A stretch of DNA of 64,000 bases from an uncultured Bacteroidales bacterium (GTDB lineage Bacteria; Bacteroidota; Bacteroidia; Bacteroidales; P3): assembly GCA_900314925.1 (NCBI GenBank), contig OMXC01000001.1, forward strand, positions 1-64,000, read 5' to 3'. Under the pieces are notes generated by a model. It searched no databases. It saw nothing but the letters and a program-made list of their open reading frames with translations, and had not been told where the DNA came from. The translations under genes and the position numbers were made by a program. How positions within the stretch are numbered: the first letter of the stretch is position 1; every line of letters begins with the position of its first letter. Below, in pieces: positions 50,718 to 59,782 of the stretch.

Positions 50718-53700
50718 CTAACGGATGAGGAGCACGGAGCCTATGACCTTCTGGTAGGACGACGGCCGGTAGGTGGTGGAGTAGCGCAGGTGGTAGATGT
50801 AGTTGCCCGGGGGGCACGGCTCGCCGCGCATGTTGCGGCCGTCCCACCCTTCGCCGATGTCGGTGCTGTGGTATACCATCATGCCGCGGCGGTCGTAGAT
50901 GCTTATCTCGTAGCCTGATATGTTGTGTCCGGCCACTCTGAAGCGGTCGTTGCCTTCGATGCCGGGCATGAAGGCGTTGGGCATGACGAGGCCGCTGCGC
51001 TGTATGGGCAGCAGGGCTATGGCGGTGTCGCTGCAGTGGCCGTCGCAGACTACGAGCCACACTTCCACGGTGTCGGCTCCGTCGGTGGCTTCGCCGTAGA
51101 GGGTGTAGGCTGTGGTGGGCTGCTCGACGCTGTCGATATACCAGCTGCGCGACATATAGCCTTCGGGGCTGATGTCGCGGGCTTCGAAGCTCAGGTTCTG
51201 CGGCGTCAGCTGTGCGGGCGTCACGTGCATCTTTGCCGTCGGGCGCGTGAGGGGGTTGAGGGTTATCTCTGTGCTTGCCGGGCACATGGGGCGGTCGCCA
51301 TAGTCGGTGAACAACGTGTAGGTGGTTGCCGTTGTGGGCGCTATGGTGAGGGTGGCGCTGTGGCGCTGGCTGTCGAGCTGTGCGTCGTTGGTGTCGGCGG
51401 TCCAGAGCAGCCAGGGGGCGGTGGAGTGTGCCACGAGGCTGTAGCCGAGGGCGTCGCAGCGGTATATGGTGTCGATGTCGATGAGGGGCACTTCGAGGCG
51501 TGTGAGCGCCACGGCGAGGACGCTGTCGCAGGCTCGCGCTGTCTGCAGGGTGTCGGCGTAGGTGCCTCCCTGCGTGTAGGTGTGGCCGCGGAAGGTGTAG
51601 GGGGTGGTGGCGCAGAAGGTGTCGTAGTATATATAATAGTATGAGCTGTTTACCGTGAGGCTGAGGGTTACTATGCTGTCGCAGCCGAAGGCTGTGGCGA
51701 GGGTGTCGTCGACGCCGACGGTGTCGGCGGTGTAGAGGCGGCCGTCGATCCAGCGGAGCGAGTCGCAGACCTCCTGCCGGTCGGTGGTGAAGCGTCGCGG
51801 CATGACGGTGAGGGCGAGGGTGACCACGCTGTCGCAGCCCAACGTCGTGGTGTCGTGGTGGGTGTAGTGGCCGGTGGTGTTGAGCACGGTGTCGAAGAAG
51901 GTGCGTGTGGCGTCGTCGCAGATGGAGTCGACGGGCTGGTGGTAGTAGGAGGGCCATAGGTGCAGGCTCAGGGTCATGGTGCTGTCGCAGCCGTGCTGTG
52001 TGTGGCGGTAGAGGCTGGCGGTGATGTCCGACTGGCTGGAAGTGAAGCCTACTGTGGTGTCGAGCCACGCGTAGGTGAGGTCCGACGAGCATACGGAGTC
52101 GCTGTAGGCGCGGTAGTAGGTGGGGTGCACGCTGACGGTATACCGCAGGGTATCGCGGCAGCCGTTGGAGTCGACGGTGAAGCACGTCAGGGTGGTGTCG
52201 GCCGAGGAGAAGCCTGTCAGTGTCACGTCGTTGCTGTCTATCGTCGCCGCCCTTCCGAAGGCGCCGTCCAGCCATCCGTAGGAGGTGGCGTTGAGGACCC
52301 GCAGGGTGTCTGTGCCGTCGTTGCGGCAGCGGTCGTTGCGGCCGTCGATGGCGGTGGCGGGGTAGGGGCGTTGCACGTTGATGGTGCGCCGCAGGGTGTC
52401 TATGCATTGGTTGTTGGCGATGCCTGCTATGAGGGTGATGAGCACGTCGCCGGTGTCGGCGAGGTGCACGCTGGGAGCCGTCGCCGAGCTCTCGGTGCTG
52501 TCGGGCAGCAGCCAGCGGAAGGTCTCCACGGGCTCGCCGGTACCCAGCGGCGTCACGCCGTCGCCGCTGATGGTGCTGCGGTTGGTGAGCTGCAGGTCGA
52601 ACTGGCAGTTTTCAACCGTGAGTGTTGTGTCGAAGAGCGCCAAGGGGTAGCGTGCGCCGGCGAAGGCACTCATGGTGAAGTGGCACTGTGGGTTGTCGAT
52701 GAACGAGAGCTGGCAGAAGTAGGTGATGCTGTTGTCGCTGCGCACCCAGATGCTGGCGGAGTCGGAGATGGTGGCTGTGGTGTCGGCCGATGTGTACCAG
52801 CGGTAGGAGAAGCCTGTGGGCACCGTGAAGCGGTTGTTGGGCACCGTGCTGCACCCCTCGGTCTGCATGCGTCGTGAGCCGCAGCGCAGGGTGAAGTAGG
52901 CGTAGCCGAAGTGGCTGCCCTCGCCGCAGTCGCGTGTGGTGAGGCGCACGAAGATGGTCTGGCCGTTGTAGGGTGTGAGGTCTATACCCACGGTGGTCCA
53001 GTCTTTCCACAGCACCTCGTTGGGGGTCTGGTTCCAGCCGAGGGCGGCGTTGGCTATGAAGTCGGCCACCGAGCAGGAGTCTATGGGCTGGCCGTACTGG
53101 TTGAGTATCTCCAGACGGAAGCGAGGCTGCAGCGACGGCGAGTGCTCAGGGTCTTGGAGTACGGCGGCATAGCGCAGCACCAGCAGGTCGGCGTCGTCGG
53201 CGTCTACGTTCATGCCGTAGGTGATGCTTTCGGCTTCGGGAGCGGCGTTGCCGCCGCTGTTCCAGTTGCCGAGACGCACCGAGGCCTTCTCGCCCTGCGG
53301 TATGGTGCGCAGCAGGCCGCCGGTGCGGGCGTCGCGCTCGGTGGTGTCGAAGTGCACCGTGTGGCGGCTGTTGGCGCTGAGGTAGCCGTTGTCGACCGCC
53401 CCGATGTCGGCTGTGGGGTTGCTGAAGCTGCCGTAGCTGCAGGTCACGTAGGCGGCATGCAGGTCGGTATAGTCTATGCAGCCTGTGCCGCCCTGCGGCG
53501 TGAAGGTGTAGAAGGTGTCTATGGGCATCGCCGCCGTGCTGTCGCAGCTCTCGGCGCAGCTGTGGGTGGTGTATATCACGTAGTTGGTCAGCGGCAGGAG
53601 GCCGTCGATGCGGCAGGGTGACGTGGTGGCGTGCACCGTCGTCAGCGTGGTGTCGCCGATGGGGCGGTAGCTGATGCTCACCGTCGGCGTGCCCGTCTGC

Positions 53701-56700
53701 TGCCACTCTATGGTCACGTGGTCGGCCTCCATTTCCGTCATGCGGAAACCGTAGGCGGCGCAGGTCGTCACCTGAAGGTCGTCGATATATGCTATGTCGT
53801 CGTCCTTAAGGCGCAGGGCTATAAAGTGACCGTTGCCGTAGTAGTCGGCGAGGTCGAAGAAGCAACGCTTGTAGGCTCCTTGCAGTGATGTGAAGGAGGC
53901 CAGCGAGTCGAAGGTCTGTGGGTTGCCGACGTCGCTCATGGTGCCGAGGGTGAGGCTGTGGCCGTTGCTCCCCGTGAAGCGGGCGTAGAAGGTCACCGCG
54001 AGGCGCCGCAGGCTGTCGACGTCGGGCTGCGGCAGCACCAGATAAGTGGTGCCCAGGTAGTTGCTGACCTTGAGGCTTGCCGTGCCGCTGTGGGCGTTGC
54101 CGGTGGTGACGCTGGCGTAGTTGCCGCTGCGGTCGGTCAGCACGCGCCATCCTGCCAGAGGCTCTTCGAAGCCTTCGCAGTAGGGCAGCGGTGCCGACGA
54201 GGCCAGTGTGGCCACGCGCTGCGGTGCGCGGTCGGTGAGCTCTGCCGAGTCGCAGCGCACATAGATGTCGTAGACGGTGTCGGGGTCCAGTATCAACGCC
54301 AGCGGCGGTGCTGTGACGTGCGTTGTGGTGCCGCTGCCGGCTGCGCTGCCGGCATACATGTATTCTATCCAGAAACTGCCATAGGAGGCCTCCCAGCTCA
54401 GTTCGACGCGGCCGTTGCCCGGTTGCGCCACCGTGAGGCTGTCGGGCAGCAGGCATCGGTCGATGGCCGTTGTCAACTGCAGGGGCGCCGCGCAGGTGGC
54501 TGTGCCGCTGTCGCAGAGGCGGTAGAAGTCGTAGGTGGTGTTGTTGGCGAGGGTGATTGTCGCCGGTGCCGTCACCGTGGTGCCCGAACCTTGGGCGAAG
54601 CCGGCAGGGCCATACTCCACGGCCCCGACGCCCCCGATAGCGGCGTTGTTGTCGTGTGTCAGGGTCACCGTAGGCAGCTCGCAGGGCGATACCGTGAGGC
54701 CGTCGATGACGGCGTTGCCGCCGCCGAGGGTGCGCAGGGCTGCGAAGCGCCCTTCGCCGCCGTAGGACTCCAGACTCACGTGCATGTCGCCCCAGGTGCC
54801 GGTAGGTGCCTCCACCGTGTCTATCGGCGTGAAGCTGCCCCATTCGCCTCGTTGTGCCAGCACGCCGACAGCCACCGCCGTGCCACCTCGCAGGCTGAAG
54901 TAAAGGTGCAGGCGCCGCAGGCTGTCGATGGCCACTTCGGGCAGTATCAGACTGCTCACCGTGTCGCGACGGTGGCAGTAGGGGAGGCTCTCCTCCGACG
55001 GCATGGTCACCACCGTAGGTGCCAGACAGGTGGGTGTGCCGTCGTGGCTGCTGTAGAAGCGGTAGCTCTGCTCAGGCTGCAGTCCGCCGATGAGCTGTGA
55101 TGACGTCGTGATGTGCTGCGAGACGCCCTCTCCTGCTGGTGTGCCCACAGGTGCGTAGTCGATGTAATAGTCTGTGTCGCTGTTGGTAAGCAGTACGCTA
55201 CGTGCCGACACCACAGCCACTGTGGGTGCAAGGCCGCGCGTCACCGAGAGGTCGTCCATCCAGAGGTCCACGCTTTGCGTCGTAGCCATAGCCATGAAGG
55301 CGATGTTGTCCGTCCCCGAGAAGCGCGTCAGCGGTAGTTGCAGCGTCTGCCACTGGCCAGAGGCGCTGAGCGAGAGCGTGTCGTGTGGTGTGAAGGTGTT
55401 GGGGTCGGTAGGCACCGGCATCTGTCCTACCACGAGGCGGGCTCGGTTGTGGTTGTCGGTGCGCAGACGCAGGGTCAGCTGGTGTGTCTCTATGTCGCTC
55501 ACCGCCAGCTGCGGCAATGCCGCCATCGAGGGGTTGCCGGCCGATGCTTTCATGTGCAGCGTCTGGCTTCCGCCGAGTGCCGCCATCTCAGGTGTGCCGC
55601 TGTTGGAGCGGCCTACGGCCCATCCGAAGGGTATGCCTGCCGGGAGTGCCGCCTCCATATTCTCGCAGTAGGGTGTAGCCTCTGCCGGCGCCAGGGTTGT
55701 CATCAGCCTTTGGCATGTGGTGGTGCCGCCGCAGTAAGGCGTGAGGTATATGTCGTAGCTTGTGCCGGTGGCCAAGCCGCTGAGGGTGTGGCTATGAGTT
55801 CCAGTTATGTTATCGTCGCTGACGGTGTCGCTGATGCCTGTGCCGTCGCCAGGGGTGAAGCCCGAGAGGCCGTACTCTATAATCACGCTGTCGACGCTGT
55901 GCCACGAGCGCCATGTCACCGTCCCTGTCACCGAGGCCGACGCCTCGCCGATGGCGCAGTCGGTCACCGACAGGTCGTCCATGTACATGGTGCCGCTGCC
56001 CGAGGGTGTCTGCAGGGTGATATAGCGTCCGTCGCCGCTGTATCCTGCCATGTCGGCCACCAGATGCTGCCAGCCTCCGAGGGCTGAGAGGTGCAGGGTG
56101 TCCACCGCCGTGAAGCTGTAGGCAGAGTCGGGGTCTGTCATCACACCCACCACTATCGCGTTGTCGTTCAGCAGGCTTTCGTGCATGCCGTAGAGGTAGA
56201 AGCTCACCACCGTGCCCGTCACGTCGGCGAAAGGAGGCAGGCTGATGGGGGTGCCACCGGTGATGCGCAGGCTGTGGCCGCCGCCGTAGCGGTTGCGGTC
56301 GGTCACGCTGGCAGCTCCGCGGGTGCGCCAGTTGCCGGGAGTGTTGCCCGAGACGGTGTTCTCGAAGTTGTTGCAGTATGGGGTGTTGTACAGCGGCGGC
56401 CTTGTGTTGATGCTCACCGACGTGGCTCCGCTGCTTGAATACATGGGGTTTATGTAGTATGTGGCGCCCGAGGTGCCGCAGGAGCAGAGTGCCTCGAAGG
56501 CAAGCGTATAGGTGGTGTTGTGGTCGAGGCCGCTGATTGTCGCCGGCGAGGTGTGCAGCGTGTCGGTGCGCATGGTGCCGCCGTGGTGTATGCGGCAGAT
56601 CAGCATAAGGCTGTCCGTCGCCTCCCACCGCACCTTGACCGAGGTGCTGTCGAGGTCGTATAAGTTTAGGTCATGTGCCACGCAGGGCTCCACGCAGAGG

Positions 56701-59303
56701 TTCTCGAGGTAGGTGGTCGCCTGGGCGCCGTCGGTGCTGAGCATCAGGGCCATGTGTCCCGGCACGCTGTCGAGGTGCACCAGGTGGTGCTTCCAGCTGT
56801 CGGCTGTGCCGAAGGTCATGGTGTCAACGGCCACGAACGTAGAGAGGTCGGTGACGTCGGTCATGTAGCCCGTCATCAGACGTGCCGCCGAGATGCCGGC
56901 CGTTGTGTTGGCCCAGAAGGCCAGGGTGCGTGCCGGAGGGCATCCGTCGGCGTCGGGCAGTATGGCCACCGTGGGCTGCCCCTGGCGTGCTATGAAGAGC
57001 AGCGAACGGCCGCCCGAGAGGTTGCGCTGGTTGCTCACTATGGGGTATGTGCCCACCTGCGACAGGCGTCGCCACCCCTCGGGGTAGGAGCCCGACGCCA
57101 GGCCGTCGAAGTTCTGGCAGTAAGGCACCGTGAGCGGTGGGTTCAAGGTGGTGAACTGCAGGGTGATGTGGCTGCAGGCCGCCGCGTCGCCGCCGTCGAG
57201 GGGCGCTATGTGCACGGCATAGCGCGAGGCCGGCTGCAGATTGGTGAGTGTGAGGGCGCTGTCGGCGAGCAGGGAGGTGCCGCTGCCTGTGGAGAAGTCG
57301 CTGGCGTTGCCCGTCAGCCGTGTGTATTCCACCACGGCGCTGTCGCCGTCGAGGAACGACCACGCCACGTGTGCCGACGTCTGGCTGATGGCGCTGACCG
57401 CGGCGTCGACGATAGCCGCCGTGCGGAGGCTCAGCATGTCGACGCTCCATGAGGCCGAAGCTGTCAGCGAAAGACAGAGGCCTGCGGCGTCGACCACGGG
57501 CACCACATAGCGCTTCCAGGTGCCGCTGCCGTTGATTGTGTCTGTGGGTGTTATGGGGTCGTAGGGCGTGTTGCGGCGGCCCACGACGAGGCGGCCGCTG
57601 CCTACGGCGTAGAATTCGAGGTAGCAGGTGTCGGGGGTGTCGTCGCCCAGCAGGGGCATGGTGGCTGTGCCGCCGGCCCTCAGCATCAGGGCCCGGCTGC
57701 CCTGGTAGGAGTCGGCCCCTGTCGAGGCGCCGCCGTCGGCCACCCATCCCAGGGGCATGGCGCCGCTCCCCTCGAAGCCCTCGCAGTATGGCGGCACTAC
57801 GGCATGGGCGAAGGTGCTGAAGCCGAGGTGGTCGCATGCCGCCGGTGCGTCGCCGCAAGACGGCCACACGTACAGGTCTATGGGGCTGTTGCTCGGCAGG
57901 CCGGAGAGCGTCAGTGGACATTGTGTCGCCGTGAGGCGTGTCCCTGTTCCGAGGGTGAAACCTGCCGTGCCGTATTCTACCAGCACCGATGCACCGTCGG
58001 CAAGCAGCAGGGTGTCCCATGCCAGCGTGGCCTCGCTCTCGGTGATGTTGTATACACGCTGACCGCTGAGCAGGCAGCGTGCCAGTCGCAGCTCGTCCAC
58101 CGTCACCGTGCCGCTGCCCACGGCCAGCAGGGCGGGGTAGGACGCGGTGCCCGCGTATTGGTGCAGCGGCAGCACAACGGGCTGTGAGGCTGACGGTTGC
58201 AGGGTGTCTATGGCTATGAATGTGGCGGCCTCCTCGGGGAACTCCACAGCGCCCACCACGAGGCGTGCCGTGCCTGTGGCGTTGTAGCGCAGCGCGAGGG
58301 TGAGGTCGGACAGCGCCGCCCATGCCGGCAGGGGCATCACAGCCATGCAGCTGTCGTCGGCTGCGGGCATCATGCGCAGCACGCCGCCGACCACCTGCGG
58401 CTTGTTGGCCGTCGGTCGGCGCCAGTGGCGCGGTACCACGCTGTCGGTGGCGTCAAAGTTCTCGTAGTAAGCCAGTTCCATGGCGGCGCTCTCCATGGTG
58501 CGCACGCTTACGCTCTGCTTCTCGCCCCCCGAGCAGCCCACCTCGAAGGTGTAGAGGCGGTCGGGTGTGAGGCCGGTGAGCGTCAGGGGCGACACGGCGG
58601 GGCTCACGGTGTCGCCGTCGTAGGTCACCTCCACCACGCCGGTGCCGAACGGTTCGAAGTGCAGCGTCAGTTGTGTGCTGCCCACATGGGAGACCGTAGG
58701 CACGGTGGTGCCGCAGCTGCCTATGCGCACGTCGTCGATGAAGACCCCTGTGGCGTCGGGTTGGAGGCCGCGTTCCATGCGGAATGCCAGCCGTCGTCCG
58801 TCGCCGCCGTAGGCCGACAGGTCGATGAGCATCTCCTGCCAGCGTGAGCCTTGGTCGACGTGCAGGGTGTCGATGGGCTCGAAGGCCCGTGTGTAGCGGC
58901 CGGTGTCGGCGCAGAAGCCCACGACGAGGCGTGCCGCCGTTGAGGTGGAGTAGAGGTAGAAGCGCAGGAAGAGTCCGTCGAAGGAGGTCAGGCCCGCTAT
59001 TGGCGGGGCGATGGCTATGCTGTAGTGGCTCTCGGCGATGGTGCCTGGGTAGAGCGCCAGCGACGCCGTGCCGCTGCGGGCGGGCTGTGGCGACAGGTGG
59101 GGCGGGTAGCCCATGTCGTAGTTGCGCTGTGCCACCCAGCAGGCTGGCAGCGCCTCCACGCCGGTGCCGTAGCTGTCGAAGTCCTCGTGCATAGGCACCG
59201 TTAGCGAGTCGCATGGTGTCTGTGCCGCAGCGAGGGCTGCCGTCAGCAGGAAGGCCGTCAATATGAGCGCCTTTTTCAGCATAACAGCAAATACAACGCG
59301 CAT
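50718..59303 (-). CDS. Multidomain surface protein with MAM-like/fibronectin-like modules and T9SS type B sorting domain
   Basis: A 2861-residue protein with signal peptide MLKKALILTAFLLTAALAAAQ. The start may be this ATG at 59282 instead of 59303. Eight modules of about 230-270 residues follow. Each begins near a YCE-x-F-type motif with a Trp and contains LVVG, a SFDTL-like strand, a WxxxxVxLxxYxGxGRYIAL-type strand and IDDLxVxxC. These resemble MAM-like 'choice-of-anchor' jelly-roll domains, each paired with a fibronectin-like segment (GLxPxTxYxxYV). A PKD-like domain lies near 2220-2305. GCDSxVTLxL repeats follow (about 2430-2590), and the last 90 residues (MPNAFMPGIEGNDRF to YSTTYRPSSYQKVIGSVLLIR) form a type B, gliding-motility-associated sorting domain. 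It should be a T9SS-exported adhesin, possibly carbohydrate-binding. It is divergent from tnaA across array E. Confidence 0.9.
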   Translation of the reverse strand: MRVVFAVMLKKALILTAFLLTAALAAAQTPCDSLTVPMHEDFDSYGTGVEALPACWVAQRNYDMGYPPHLSPQPARSGTASLALYPGTIAESHYSIAIAPPIAGLTSFDGLFLRFYLYSTSTAARLVVGFCADTGRYTRAFEPIDTLHVDQGSRWQEMLIDLSAYGGDGRRLAFRMERGLQPDATGVFIDDVRIGSCGTTVPTVSHVGSTQLTLHFEPFGTGVVEVTYDGDTVSPAVSPLTLTGLTPDRLYTFEVGCSGGEKQSVSVRTMESAAMELAYYENFDATDSVVPRHWRRPTANKPQVVGGVLRMMPAADDSCMAVMPLPAWAALSDLTLALRYNATGTARLVVGAVEFPEEAATFIAIDTLQPSASQPVVLPLHQYAGTASYPALLAVGSGTVTVDELRLARCLLSGQRVYNITESEATLAWDTLLLADGASVLVEYGTAGFTLGTGTRLTATQCPLTLSGLPSNSPIDLYVWPSCGDAPAACDHLGFSTFAHAVVPPYCEGFEGSGAMPLGWVADGGASTGADSYQGSRALMLRAGGTATMPLLGDDTPDTCYLEFYAVGSGRLVVGRRNTPYDPITPTDTINGSGTWKRYVVPVVDAAGLCLSLTASASWSVDMLSLRTAAIVDAAVSAISQTSAHVAWSFLDGDSAVVEYTRLTGNASDFSTGSGTSLLADSALTLTNLQPASRYAVHIAPLDGGDAAACSHITLQFTTLNPPLTVPYCQNFDGLASGSYPEGWRRLSQVGTYPIVSNQRNLSGGRSLLFIARQGQPTVAILPDADGCPPARTLAFWANTTAGISAARLMTGYMTDVTDLSTFVAVDTMTFGTADSWKHHLVHLDSVPGHMALMLSTDGAQATTYLENLCVEPCVAHDLNLYDLDSTSVKVRWEATDSLMLICRIHHGGTMRTDTLHTSPATISGLDHNTTYTLAFEALCSCGTSGATYYINPMYSSSGATSVSINTRPPLYNTPYCNNFENTVSGNTPGNWRTRGAASVTDRNRYGGGHSLRITGGTPISLPPFADVTGTVVSFYLYGMHESLLNDNAIVVGVMTDPDSAYSFTAVDTLHLSALGGWQHLVADMAGYSGDGRYITLQTPSGSGTMYMDDLSVTDCAIGEASASVTGTVTWRSWHSVDSVIIEYGLSGFTPGDGTGISDTVSDDNITGTHSHTLSGLATGTSYDIYLTPYCGGTTTCQRLMTTLAPAEATPYCENMEAALPAGIPFGWAVGRSNSGTPEMAALGGSQTLHMKASAGNPSMAALPQLAVSDIETHQLTLRLRTDNHNRARLVVGQMPVPTDPNTFTPHDTLSLSASGQWQTLQLPLTRFSGTDNIAFMAMATTQSVDLWMDDLSVTRGLAPTVAVVSARSVLLTNSDTDYYIDYAPVGTPAGEGVSQHITTSSQLIGGLQPEQSYRFYSSHDGTPTCLAPTVVTMPSEESLPYCHRRDTVSSLILPEVAIDSLRRLHLYFSLRGGTAVAVGVLAQRGEWGSFTPIDTVEAPTGTWGDMHVSLESYGGEGRFAALRTLGGGNAVIDGLTVSPCELPTVTLTHDNNAAIGGVGAVEYGPAGFAQGSGTTVTAPATITLANNTTYDFYRLCDSGTATCAAPLQLTTAIDRCLLPDSLTVAQPGNGRVELSWEASYGSFWIEYMYAGSAAGSGTTTHVTAPPLALILDPDTVYDIYVRCDSAELTDRAPQRVATLASSAPLPYCEGFEEPLAGWRVLTDRSGNYASVTTGNAHSGTASLKVSNYLGTTYLVLPQPDVDSLRRLAVTFYARFTGSNGHSLTLGTMSDVGNPQTFDSLASFTSLQGAYKRCFFDLADYYGNGHFIALRLKDDDIAYIDDLQVTTCAAYGFRMTEMEADHVTIEWQQTGTPTVSISYRPIGDTTLTTVHATTSPCRIDGLLPLTNYVIYTTHSCAESCDSTAAMPIDTFYTFTPQGGTGCIDYTDLHAAYVTCSYGSFSNPTADIGAVDNGYLSANSRHTVHFDTTERDARTGGLLRTIPQGEKASVRLGNWNSGGNAAPEAESITYGMNVDADDADLLVLRYAAVLQDPEHSPSLQPRFRLEILNQYGQPIDSCSVADFIANAALGWNQTPNEVLWKDWTTVGIDLTPYNGQTIFVRLTTRDCGEGSHFGYAYFTLRCGSRRMQTEGCSTVPNNRFTVPTGFSYRWYTSADTTATISDSASIWVRSDNSITYFCQLSFIDNPQCHFTMSAFAGARYPLALFDTTLTVENCQFDLQLTNRSTISGDGVTPLGTGEPVETFRWLLPDSTESSATAPSVHLADTGDVLITLIAGIANNQCIDTLRRTINVQRPYPATAIDGRNDRCRNDGTDTLRVLNATSYGWLDGAFGRAATIDSNDVTLTGFSSADTTLTCFTVDSNGCRDTLRYTVSVHPTYYRAYSDSVCSSDLTYAWLDTTVGFTSSQSDITASLYRHTQHGCDSTMTLSLHLWPSYYHQPVDSICDDATRTFFDTVLNTTGHYTHHDTTTLGCDSVVTLALTVMPRRFTTDRQEVCDSLRWIDGRLYTADTVGVDDTLATAFGCDSIVTLSLTVNSSYYYIYYDTFCATTPYTFRGHTYTQGGTYADTLQTARACDSVLAVALTRLEVPLIDIDTIYRCDALGYSLVAHSTAPWLLWTADTNDAQLDSQRHSATLTIAPTTATTYTLFTDYGDRPMCPASTEITLNPLTRPTAKMHVTPAQLTPQNLSFEARDISPEGYMSRSWYIDSVEQPTTAYTLYGEATDGADTVEVWLVVCDGHCSDTAIALLPIQRSGLVMPNAFMPGIEGNDRFRVAGHNISGYEISIYDRRGMMVYHSTDIGEGWDGRNMRGEPCPPGNYIYHLRYSTTYRPSSYQKVIGSVLLIR

Positions 59304-59363
59304 GGGCGTGGATTATTGTGTCGTGGGTCAAAAATCTTTTCTTGGTTGTGGGCGGTTTGATGC

Positions 59364-59517
59364 GGTTTAGGACGGGTTTAGGACGGGTTTAGGTGCGGCG
59401 GCGCACCAGTAGCGTTCCGTTATGGCAGTTCTTCAGTAGAACACTGAAGAACTACTGAAGAAATGCCGAAGGATCGCCGAAAGATCGCCGAAGGATTGCC
59501 GAAGGACCGCTGGGGAG
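59364..59517. repeat. 11-nt-period tandem array E (14 units)
   Basis: Fourteen 11-nt units in phase: GGTTTAGGACG twice, GGTTTAGGTGC, GGCGGCGCACC, AGTAGCGTTCC, GTTATGGCAGT, TCTTCAGTAGA, ACACTGAAGAA, CTACTGAAGAA, ATGCCGAAGGA, TCGCCGAAAGA, TCGCCGAAGGA, TTGCCGAAGGA and CCGCTGGGGAG. A 10-bp hairpin (59428-59437 with 59443-59452) lies inside. It sits between the divergent T9SS type B gene and tnaA. Confidence 0.88.
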
Positions 59518-59546
59518 CTTTTTGTGCGTGTATGCGAGTTTTTTTT

Positions 59547-59577
59547 CTTGTATTTTAAAAATTAATTTGTATCTTTG
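59547..59577 (+). promoter_or_regulatory. Promoter of tnaA
   Basis: TATCTTTG at 59570-59577 is a perfect -7 element. CTTG at 59547-59550 is a near -33 element, 19 nt upstream. The predicted start near 59584 gives a leader of about 200 nt, long for this order. Confidence 0.7.
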
Positions 59578-59782
59578 CGCTTTGGATATGACGAAGTACA
59601 ACCCCAATATGACGCTGCATAAGCTCTTCTTAAACATCAAGAAGAGAGATGTTTATGTAATGTTGTAGATTGCAGAGCGGCATGTGTTGGAGGGATTGAA
59701 AAGTGGTGAAAAAAGTGGCCGCAAAGTTTGTTTCGTGCATATTCAGTTAACCCAAAACGTAAAATAAAAATTAAAAAAAACT
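59578..59782 (+). other. Long tnaA leader
   Basis: About 200 nt separate the predicted transcription start from the tnaA ATG. The leader holds a short frame of 26 codons (59588-59668), an AAGCTCTTCTT/AAGAAGAGA inverted repeat at about 59621-59646, and an A-rich tract just before the ATG. Leader control of tnaA is known in enterobacteria (TnaC), but the short frame here has no Trp codon and no TnaC similarity. Confidence 0.4.

Noticed and set aside
59588..59668. 26-codon frame in the tnaA leader as a TnaC-like leader peptide
   Set aside because: No Trp codon and no resemblance to TnaC; its ATG lies only a few nucleotides after the predicted transcription start.
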